From positions 1 to 29,717 of IMG/VR virus record IMGVR_UViG_3300040856_000058: DNA of 29,717 nt, one strand, 5' to 3'. The notes under the pieces are model-generated. The model was not told the origin of the DNA. It saw only the letters and a list, made by a program, of their open reading frames with translations, and ran no database searches. This DNA comes from a virus. The stretch's first letter is position 1. Each line of letters begins with the position of its first letter. A program made the translations under genes and the position numbers. Positions 24,639 through 29,717 of this stretch are shown in pieces.

Positions 24639-25984
24639 TATTCTTCTTCCTGTTCTGTTTGTTCTTGTTTAACCCCAACGTCAGGGTCATAATTGAGTTC
24701 AGCAATATCCATAAGGTTTTGGATAACCTCTGGATGATCTGCCACGTTAATGTCTGCGCCGTTGAGGTTACGCAGGAATCCAGCAATCTCACGAAGATCA
24801 TGCGGAGCGACATCACCAGCCTTAATAACTGGCATGAGGTCATAATTCAGACCGTTTAGTTCCCATAAGCGTTCGATCAACTGTTTATTGAGTACGTCCA
24901 CAATAGCTTGAATGTAGGACTCCAAGGCTCGAAGGAACAGGTCTGTCTTTGACTTGGACAAGGCGTATGAACCACCTTGGCTTCCAAGCATGAGGAACTC
25001 TGAAAGCACACTTCTGGCAATGTCATGCTGATAACGACGAACAATAGGGTCAATGTCTATGTTCCTCTTACCGTTACTTGCCATCAACTCAACATCAACT
25101 AATCTAATGTTGGTAGGACTTCCGTTACTATCGGGGTACGTGTCAGATGGTGTGATGATGTATCCTTGCTCGTTAAACTTAACGTCACGCAGAATCTGCT
25201 GCAAGTTGGCAAGGAAGGACGCTTGGGCAGGGGTAGCATCAGCAGAGAGATACTCACTAGGAATACGAGCAACAGGAATACCCGCCAACTCACGTTCCAC
25301 CGCAATAGCTTCAATAGCTTGTAGATTGTTAAGATACTGATAGCTAGTATAAGCGTTGCGAAGGATGCTACGCCCAGCAGGGTCACCATTAATTGTAGTA
25401 GTGCGGTAGTAAAGGCTTTTGCGACTAGGGATAAAGTGCTTATTTGTTCCAGCATAGCTACCTTCTTGGTAGACCCCCAATACTTCACCTGTCTGCTTAT
25501 CTACTTCAAACCTAGAGACTGTCCAAGGCGCACGAATAGCAATCTTGCGTACACCCATGCGTCCATCACTGAACTTAGATTTCTTCTTAGGGTTTGTTTC
25601 AGTTGGGCCAACACGCCGCTTATATACAACTTCAAACCAAGCAAAGCCATAAGATAGTGACGACAATGCCTCAGCAACGTGATCATCAAGGCTGTGTTCC
25701 ATATCATCAAGAACACTTTTGACGTAATCAGCTTCACGTTGTGCAGCAGGTGTATCATTAGCTGGCTCCACTTTTAACTCGACATCACGCAACACTTGTT
25801 CTGTTGCATACATCACTGCGCCAATGGTGCTATCGTTGTCACGCATCTCACGAAACTTATTGATAGCTTTCTTACCACGTAATTCAGCTAGAAACTCGTC
25901 TGCACGGATTTGACCGTTATGTGTGTTATCGCCAGCGACACCCAGAACTTGGGTGGCTTCCGTAGGTGAGAGTTTCTTTACCAT
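24638..25984 (-). CDS. Portal protein
   Basis: The 448-aa product directly follows the large terminase and has the features of DUF935-like (Mu gp29-type) portals. Notable are FREMRDNDSTIGAVMYATEQ, then SLSYGFAWFEVVYKRRVG, IAIRAPWTVSRFEVDKQTGE, FIPSRKSLYYRTTTINGDPA followed by GRSILRNAY. The helix YQYLNNLQAIEAIAVERELA lies between. A dodecamer of this protein would form the DNA channel at one head vertex and start capsid assembly. The C-terminus ends in a Glu/Gln-rich tail (DVGVKQEQTEQEEE). Confidence 0.9.
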   Translation of the reverse strand: MVKKLSPTEATQVLGVAGDNTHNGQIRADEFLAELRGKKAINKFREMRDNDSTIGAVMYATEQVLRDVELKVEPANDTPAAQREADYVKSVLDDMEHSLDDHVAEALSSLSYGFAWFEVVYKRRVGPTETNPKKKSKFSDGRMGVRKIAIRAPWTVSRFEVDKQTGEVLGVYQEGSYAGTNKHFIPSRKSLYYRTTTINGDPAGRSILRNAYTSYQYLNNLQAIEAIAVERELAGIPVARIPSEYLSADATPAQASFLANLQQILRDVKFNEQGYIITPSDTYPDSNGSPTNIRLVDVELMASNGKRNIDIDPIVRRYQHDIARSVLSEFLMLGSQGGSYALSKSKTDLFLRALESYIQAIVDVLNKQLIERLWELNGLNYDLMPVIKAGDVAPHDLREIAGFLRNLNGADINVADHPEVIQNLMDIAELNYDPDVGVKQEQTEQEEE

Positions 25985-25985
25985 C

Positions 25986-27338
25986 TTATCTTAAACCTTT
26001 GGCATTGGAGTATGCTAGTATTAACTGTGGTTTTGCATATCCATTCAGTGAGAGGTCCGTTAAAGCCCATACCATAGCATCAAGACGGTCTGGTGAGCCT
26101 ATGGACCCTAAAGGTTCCCACTGGACCATTTGATCTTCTAATTCGTTAAGTCCCTTGACATGCTTTACTTTACCTTGCTCGTATAAGGCTGACACAGGTT
26201 CTGCCCTAGCCATCTTACCACGACTAGCATGTACTAACTTAATAGGGACGTTTTCATCTTCGGTTTGCAGAGTATGACGGACCATATCACCACCTTGGTT
26301 GCGTTCTGCAACAATTCGGTCAGCCATATGTTCGTGATAAAGTTCGATAGCTTTAGATGCCCATTCCTTTGGGCTGTAGTTATCTGTGTGATCTTCAAGT
26401 ACGTAGGCAATACCATCTTGGTCTATGCCAGCGACAATAATACCAGTCATATCACTGTCTGTCTTATTAGTAATAGCAGGGTCAACTGCCACGACAATAC
26501 GTGATAGAGGTGGTACATCCTCTTTGTCTATTTCACACTTGAAGAGTAACTCACGGTTCCATAAGGCACCTGATGCCTCATCTAATATCTCTGCATATAA
26601 TTCTTGCCTACCAAGGCGTGTACCTTCGTAGGTCTTTCTGACTGCATCCAAGAACGTACCAGCTAAGTTTGCTGCGTTATCAAACGTAGAACCCTTAGAA
26701 ATTGTAGTTTTGGGGTCAGATATAATATTTCGTAGTAATTTTGTAGTTTTTGGTGTAGTTGTGATAAAAACCTGTGGCTTTCGGCCCAAACGTAGGCCAA
26801 ACATCATCATATCCCAAGTTTCTTGTGCATTGCGCCATGCACACAACTCGTCCGTCCAAGCTGAGTAAGCCTGTGGACCACGTAGACGTTCTGGGTCCTC
26901 TGCTGAGAAAAATACGGCTTTAGCACCGTTTTCCCATGTCAGAGTATTGTTCGTGGGAGACCAAATAGGGAAACCAATATGTTTTCCACGGTAAGTCTTG
27001 TCTCCTGACCAGCAGACGTTGAGGAGACCGCTATCTCCTTCCACCATAACTCGCCTAACGTCACCTTTTGTGGGGGCGACACAATGAACAATTTTATCAC
27101 CTTTTTTGATCCTATGTCTTACCCATTCAGCACCAGCCCTAGTCTTACCCCAACCACGACCAGCTAGGGCTAACCAAGCATTCCAATCACCTTCAGGTTC
27201 TAGTTGCTCAGGTCTAGCCCAGAACTCCCAGTTATACCGTAGTTCTTCGGCCTGTTTAGGCCCTAGCTTTCGCAGTATTTCTGCTACTTCTGCATCGGGT
27301 AATGCTCTAAGATCGTTAGCTGTTATCGGGAGACTCAT
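25986..27338 (-). CDS. terL: Terminase large subunit
   Basis: The 450-aa protein has both motor and nuclease motifs. Walker A is GRGWGKT (60-66), Walker B lies in AYSAWTDELCAW (Asp163, Glu164), and the coupling motif is TTTP (193-196). Nuclease acidic residues are likely Asp286 in IVVAVDPAI, Glu345 in RIVAERN and Asp417/Asp420 in SPDRLDAMVWAL. It pumps phage DNA into the prohead and cuts concatemers. It overlaps the small subunit gene by 23 nt and precedes the portal, as normal. Motifs are complete and no frameshift is seen. Confidence 0.95.
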   Translation of the reverse strand: MSLPITANDLRALPDAEVAEILRKLGPKQAEELRYNWEFWARPEQLEPEGDWNAWLALAGRGWGKTRAGAEWVRHRIKKGDKIVHCVAPTKGDVRRVMVEGDSGLLNVCWSGDKTYRGKHIGFPIWSPTNNTLTWENGAKAVFFSAEDPERLRGPQAYSAWTDELCAWRNAQETWDMMMFGLRLGRKPQVFITTTPKTTKLLRNIISDPKTTISKGSTFDNAANLAGTFLDAVRKTYEGTRLGRQELYAEILDEASGALWNRELLFKCEIDKEDVPPLSRIVVAVDPAITNKTDSDMTGIIVAGIDQDGIAYVLEDHTDNYSPKEWASKAIELYHEHMADRIVAERNQGGDMVRHTLQTEDENVPIKLVHASRGKMARAEPVSALYEQGKVKHVKGLNELEDQMVQWEPLGSIGSPDRLDAMVWALTDLSLNGYAKPQLILAYSNAKGLR

Positions 27339-27702
27339 TTGTTTTACCTAAGAGTGACATCAGGCTGTCAATAGCCCCTGTGTCCTCATCAGCGTCACCA
27401 GAGCCTTCAACCTCAATGTTTGTTTGTGTAGGTGACCATCCACCTTTACTGCGTAAGTAAAACTCAGCAGCCTTAAAGTCACCGTCCATTGCCTGTTGGA
27501 TCACGACAGAACCAATTAAGCCTACAATCTCTGCACGTTCTTGAGCAATGTCATCACCGTACAACTTATAGAATGTAGCAGAACTAGAGGGTGCTTGTTG
27601 ATACTTCTGGATAGAAGCCATAATGTCCTTAACAGCGACACCATTCCTAATGCCCTGTCGGACAGCTTTTGCGATTGTCTCGCTATACTTTAGTTTGTCC
27701 AT
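27316..27702 (-). CDS. terS: Terminase small subunit (putative)
   Basis: This 128-aa protein is the gene immediately before the large terminase and overlaps it by 23 nt. Its N-terminus (KYSETIAKAVRQGIRNGVAV followed by KDIMASIQKYQQAPSSSATF) looks like a helix-turn-helix, and the middle is helical (QERAEIVGLIGSVVIQQAMD). A KAAEFYLRSKGGWSPTQTN motif follows, resembling the terminase small subunit and Nu1-like class in which the protein binds pac or cos DNA. The C-terminus is acidic. The call rests on HTH pattern and position. The inverted repeat upstream (27737-27834) is a candidate binding site. Confidence 0.75.
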   Translation of the reverse strand: MDKLKYSETIAKAVRQGIRNGVAVKDIMASIQKYQQAPSSSATFYKLYGDDIAQERAEIVGLIGSVVIQQAMDGDFKAAEFYLRSKGGWSPTQTNIEVEGSGDADEDTGAIDSLMSLLGKTNESPDNS

Positions 27703-28190
27703 TTAACCACGACACCTAAATTGAATTGGGAAAGCTGTATAGAGGTACTATAGTAGAACTTTAGTTGTAATCTATTTGTATAAAATGTGGGTAGTTTTAA
27801 CTTACGTATATACTATAGTATAGTACCTCTATACTGATATATATAACTTTTTTTTGTAGTATACAAGTAACAGTCGTAAACTTTTTTATAACCTGTTGTA
27901 TACATTAGATTCTTTTTGGGGGTCGAGTTAATACTTTGGTATAGCTAGTGTGTCTTTTATGCAACACATTGGAATTTTTTAGTTTGCAGATGTGGGTGGT
28001 TGCGCTGCCCGCCCCGAATCACCAGTGGAAATCTGGAGGGTCCCAAGGTCTGTCAAGAGGATTCTAGGGGTTGACAAAAGTTTTTCTTGCGCTCGGACCG
28101 ATTCGGCGCAGGATTCTTCAGTCTGTTGCATTAATGTCACACACAAGATAGGCCACACAATAACACAAGACAAACCACGGAACACAAACG
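27703..28190. other. Non-coding AT-rich intergenic region upstream of the terminase genes
   Basis: No gene is supported in this stretch. The part next to the small terminase gene (27703-27960) is strongly AT-rich, with poly-A/T runs, two GTATAC words (near 27860 and 27900) and the 16-bp inverted repeat. The part from 27990 to 28190 is more GC-balanced, and two TTGACA hexamers (28051-28056 on minus, 28071-28076 on plus) lie in opposite orientation with no convincing -10 partner. As the terminator for the upstream operon lies next to it, the late promoter for the structural operon should be here. It may also contain the packaging site. Confidence 0.6.
27737..27834. repeat. Perfect 16-bp inverted repeat upstream of the terminase genes
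   Basis: GTATAGAGGTACTATA at 27737-27752 is the exact reverse complement of TATAGTACCTCTATAC at 27819-27834, with 66 bp between. Inside the right arm's flank there is a 10-bp perfect palindrome TACTATAGTA (27811-27820). It lies 35-130 bp before the small terminase start. It could be an operator, a late-promoter control element or a terminase recognition site; the RNA form could also fold. Confidence 0.8.
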
Positions 28191-28217
28191 AAAAAAAGGG
28201 ACGCCCGAAAGCGCCCC
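28191..28217 (-). terminator. Intrinsic terminator after the Gp88-like gene
   Basis: On the minus strand GGGGCGC (28217-28211) pairs with GCGTCCC (28204-28198) including one G-U pair, around a TTTCGG loop, and is followed at once by seven T (28197-28191). It sits 28 nt after the stop at 28245. This is a textbook Rho-independent terminator and separates the small-gene operon from the structural operon. Confidence 0.88.
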
Positions 28218-28244
28218 AAGTTGCGGGAGTCAACCTATTGAAAA

Positions 28245-28979
28245 TTATGCCATGCTAACAACTTTCTTTGCTTTGTTCTTTGATGATCCATGCGCCACAA
28301 TGGCAACTGACTTAGCGGCCTTAGAGTTACCGCCGCATAACTTGCATTGGGCGCATTGGACTCTTTCCCCCGCCTCTTTACTGGCGGGACATAGGACCTC
28401 ATTTGCCTTGTCTATAGCGTCAAGCGATGCAACAACACGGAATGTTCTTTGGCCTTGATTCCACGCTGTTGCGGCCTGTTGCCATGAGTCTGCGCTTGTC
28501 ATAACTAAATCGGGCATGGTGTTATTCTGATGAGTATAGGCGGTAACGTATTCAGCACCAGAACATAGGGATTCCCACACGTATGAGGGCACGGCCATTG
28601 GATCGCCATAACTACCGAGTCTTACGCCACGCAATAGGCCAATAGCACGGATGTTATCATGCCCCTGCATGGTGCTATAAATGCCCCTCTTGTATGCCTT
28701 ATAGACTCCGTTAGGGGCAAACAGTAGATTCACATAGCAAGTCCGATCTGTTGCCCATCCCTTAGCGTTATTATTGGGCTTTCCCTTGTGTGGACAACCC
28801 CCACAAATTGACGAGTCTGCGCCAATGCGGCTTGCGGTTATTGGGTCAATATCTGAACGTAGAATCCAAGTTTGCACCATATTGCCAGTTTTACGATTGC
28901 CCGAGTCAACTTGTGCAATTGCAACAATGGGCTTTCCGTCAATAAGCGATGGACCGTCATAAATTACAAAACTAGGCAT
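28245..28979 (-). CDS. Cysteine-rich Gp88/DUF7227-like phage protein
   Basis: I start at the ATG at 28979 (244 aa) because it overlaps the stop of the 57-aa gene as TAATG; the frame extends further upstream, but that part is the other gene read in a different frame. It has SICGGCPHKG (Cys59, Cys62), TCYVN (Cys81) and a C-terminal cluster Cys197-x11-Cys209-x2-Cys212-x2-Cys215 (LCPAS; CAQCKLCGG), with VRLGSYGDPMAVPSYVW between. This resembles Gp88/DUF7227-type phage proteins, which share a CxxCPxx..CY front and a CxxCxxC back. The function is unknown. The cysteines suggest an iron-sulphur or zinc site. It is not a structural protein by motif and lies before the terminator. Confidence 0.78.
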   Translation of the reverse strand: MPSFVIYDGPSLIDGKPIVAIAQVDSGNRKTGNMVQTWILRSDIDPITASRIGADSSICGGCPHKGKPNNNAKGWATDRTCYVNLLFAPNGVYKAYKRGIYSTMQGHDNIRAIGLLRGVRLGSYGDPMAVPSYVWESLCSGAEYVTAYTHQNNTMPDLVMTSADSWQQAATAWNQGQRTFRVVASLDAIDKANEVLCPASKEAGERVQCAQCKLCGGNSKAAKSVAIVAHGSSKNKAKKVVSMA

Positions 28980-29152
28980 TAAACCGACTCCCAAAAAATA
29001 ACTGTCATAATACCGAAAGCGGCAACAGTAGCGCAAACGATAGCGGCGATTGCCTCTTGCGTATCTAGAAACAATGGCGCAAGCGATACGACACAAAGCG
29101 TAAACGACCAAATAAGAAAAGCGGCGGCATTTATTAGGAAAGATTTAAACAT
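28979..29152 (-). CDS. Small two-helix membrane protein (57 aa)
   Basis: An ATG at 29152 preceded by CAAGGAGTCA opens a 57-codon frame ending TAA at 28981-28979. The product is MFKSFLINAAAFLIWSFTLC at the front, followed by VVSLAPLFL, then DTQE and a second hydrophobic segment AIAAIVCATVAAFGIMTVIF. Two membrane spans with a short charged turn and a K at the N-terminus give a hairpin topology. It is translationally coupled to the Gp88-like gene through TAATG. Size and topology resemble small phage membrane proteins including some holins, but no endolysin is visible nearby, so I leave the function open. Confidence 0.8.
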   Translation of the reverse strand: MFKSFLINAAAFLIWSFTLCVVSLAPLFLDTQEAIAAIVCATVAAFGIMTVIFWESV

Positions 29153-29155
29153 GAT

Positions 29156-29165
29156 TGACTCCTTG
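29156..29165 (-). promoter_or_regulatory. Ribosome binding site of the 57-aa membrane protein gene
   Basis: CAAGGAGTCA lies 4 nt before the ATG at 29152. It is a near-perfect Shine-Dalgarno and decides this start. The same motif occurs before the two other small genes upstream. Confidence 0.85.
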
Positions 29166-29186
29166 TTTGTTGTTGTTTCTTAACTA

Positions 29187-29215
29187 GTGACTCTTGCGGG
29201 AGATACAAGAGTCAC
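29187..29215. repeat. Perfect 10-bp hairpin between small genes
   Basis: GTGACTCTTG (29187-29196) and CAAGAGTCAC (29206-29215) are perfect complements around a 9-nt loop. No T-run follows the stem in either direction, so it is not a standard terminator. It lies between the 68-aa gene stop and the membrane protein gene, and its GAGTCAC arm resembles the ribosome site motif of these genes. Confidence 0.75.
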
Positions 29216-29230
29216 CATTAAAAAACCCCC

Positions 29231-29437
29231 TTACCAATTCCAAAGTTGACGCAATGGCGCATTGTGTTCCAAGTAAACGACTCGCTTTCCTAGCTCAATT
29301 TTGGTGAATGTTGCACCTTGCACAACACGATAGGCGGCCTTGGTTTTACGCTTGCGATAAATGCCTGAAAAGTGGCGGGTGTTAAAGCGGAATCCGCTTG
29401 TGTTATCGTTTAGTGGTTTTGTGTTAAATCCGAACAT
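29231..29437 (-). CDS. Hypothetical small basic protein (68 aa)
   Basis: The frame starts at 29437 and is preceded by AAAGGAGTCA, and ends in LRQLWNW. It reads MFGFNTKPLNDNTSGFRFNT, then RHFSGIYRKRKTKAAYRVVQ, GATFTKIELGKRVVYLEHNA. The protein is basic (about 14 Lys/Arg) and has a beta-strand tail. I do not recognise it. A small nucleic-acid or protein binding role is possible. It is followed by the 10-bp hairpin and lies in an operon with the 60-aa and 57-aa genes, which have the same leader pattern. Confidence 0.65.
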   Translation of the reverse strand: MFGFNTKPLNDNTSGFRFNTRHFSGIYRKRKTKAAYRVVQGATFTKIELGKRVVYLEHNAPLRQLWNW

Positions 29438-29442
29438 TTTTG

Positions 29443-29452
29443 TGACTCCTTT
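29443..29452 (-). promoter_or_regulatory. Ribosome binding site of the 68-aa gene
   Basis: AAAGGAGTCA lies 5 nt upstream of the ATG at 29437, matching the AGGAGTCA motif used before the other small genes. It supports that this short reading frame is real. Confidence 0.8.
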
Positions 29453-29473
29453 GTCGTTTGTTCTAAAGTTAAA

Positions 29474-29656
29474 TTACGCTGATTCGTTTACCGTGTCAAC
29501 AATTTTTGGATTGTCAGAATAAGAAAGCAAAGCGTCATTTTCGCCTGTTGACGTATGAATAAGAGTCCATCCCTCAGACTCTAACATTGCCTTACGCTTT
29601 TCTGCGGCCTTGATTGATTCTGGATCATTCCAGCGAATTGTAACATATCGAAACAT
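29474..29656 (-). CDS. Hypothetical small protein (60 aa)
   Basis: The 60-aa product reads MFRYVTIRWNDPESIKAAEK then RKAMLESEGWTLIHTSTGEN and ends with an acidic tail (DNPKIVDTVNESA). A beta-strand, helix, strand order with ESEGWTLIHT suggests a small alpha/beta fold of the type seen in many unnamed phage early proteins. The ATG at 29656 is preceded by CAACGGAGTCA, a weaker form of the shared ribosome site. No function can be assigned. Confidence 0.65.
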   Translation of the reverse strand: MFRYVTIRWNDPESIKAAEKRKAMLESEGWTLIHTSTGENDALLSYSDNPKIVDTVNESA

Positions 29657-29659
29657 TTT

Positions 29660-29670
29660 TGACTCCGTTG
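29660..29670 (-). promoter_or_regulatory. Ribosome binding site of the 60-aa gene
   Basis: CAACGGAGTCA precedes the ATG at 29656 at a 3-nt distance and shares GGAGTCA with the two following genes. The common leader suggests that these genes arose by or are maintained with a repeated gene-start cassette. Confidence 0.65.
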
Positions 29671-29717
29671 TTTGTGTTTTGATGATTCCACCTTGCCTTG
29701 ATTCGCAATGGGAGTCA

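Noticed and set aside
28051-28076. Two TTGACA hexamers in opposite orientation as sigma-70 promoters
   Set aside because: No acceptable -10 hexamer occurs 16-18 nt downstream on either strand (GATTTC on minus, CGGACC on plus), so I do not call a promoter.
27979-28258. Overlapping frames on both strands in the intergenic region (84 aa minus, 88 aa plus)
   Set aside because: Both cross the intrinsic terminator at 28191-28217, lack good ribosome sites and show no recognisable protein pattern.
28980-29111. 44-residue N-terminal extension of the Cys-rich protein
   Set aside because: The extension is Arg/Tyr/Cys-rich out-of-frame reading of the 57-aa membrane protein gene. The ATG at 28979 is coupled to that gene's stop.

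Overview
This window is part of the virion-structure region of a tailed double-stranded DNA bacteriophage, almost certainly a long, non-contractile-tailed (siphovirus-type) one. Every convincing gene is on the minus strand, so transcription runs from high to low coordinates. There are no tRNA, rRNA, integrase or replication genes and no bacterial chromosomal genes. The tail-tip order (tape measure, distal tail, hub, NlpC/P60-like cysteine protein, large J-like protein) matches that of the Rhodobacter capsulatus gene transfer agent. Several fibre motifs are of the kind common in marine phages. A marine alphaproteobacterial host is therefore plausible, but nothing in the sequence proves it.

Layout in transcription order. 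(1) 29656-28245: four small non-structural genes (60 aa, 68 aa, a 57-aa two-helix membrane protein, and a 244-aa Cys-rich Gp88/DUF7227-like protein) with AAGGAGTCA-type ribosome sites, ending at a strong intrinsic terminator (28191-28217). (2) 28190-27703: an AT-rich non-coding region with a perfect 16-bp inverted repeat, just upstream of the terminase genes. (3) 27702-24638: small terminase, large terminase and portal. (4) 24638-13620: a long fibre and modification module lying, unusually, between portal and head protease. It holds two long fibre proteins, one with about 100 uninterrupted Gly-X-Y triplets, a glycine-rich adhesin-like protein, a tail-fibre assembly chaperone, small structural genes, a 2-oxoglutarate dioxygenase, a GT25 + PLOD-type glycosyltransferase + lysyl-hydroxylase-like fusion, and a protein of about fifteen 23-residue repeats. 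(5) 13620-10025: BppU-like protein, XkdF-like protease, scaffold, decoration protein, major capsid protein with a UUCG-loop terminator behind it, and a small unknown. (6) 10021-7489: head-tail connectors, tail completion, tail terminator, tail tube. (7) 7408-1: tail chaperones joined by a predicted -1 frameshift, tape measure, tail tip, J-like protein and a tail-collar fibre cut by the window edge.

The most interesting observation is an apparently self-contained collagen modification system. The phage encodes a collagen-like fibre whose 18 triple-helix lysines all sit in the Y position (X-Lys-Gly, the lysyl hydroxylase recognition pattern). Nearby it encodes one polypeptide joining a COLGALT-type GT25 domain, a PLOD/LH3-type glycosyltransferase domain and a C-terminal Fe(II)/2-oxoglutarate hydroxylase domain, plus a second stand-alone dioxygenase. 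By family knowledge these activities could together make glucosyl-galactosyl-hydroxylysine on the virion fibre. This is inferred from sequence motifs and context only.

Other notable points are a textbook TTTTTTG slippery heptamer between the tail chaperone frames, a protease whose usual last strand motif is found in the next gene in another frame, and pervasive TAATG/ATGA stop-start overlaps that suggest translational coupling.
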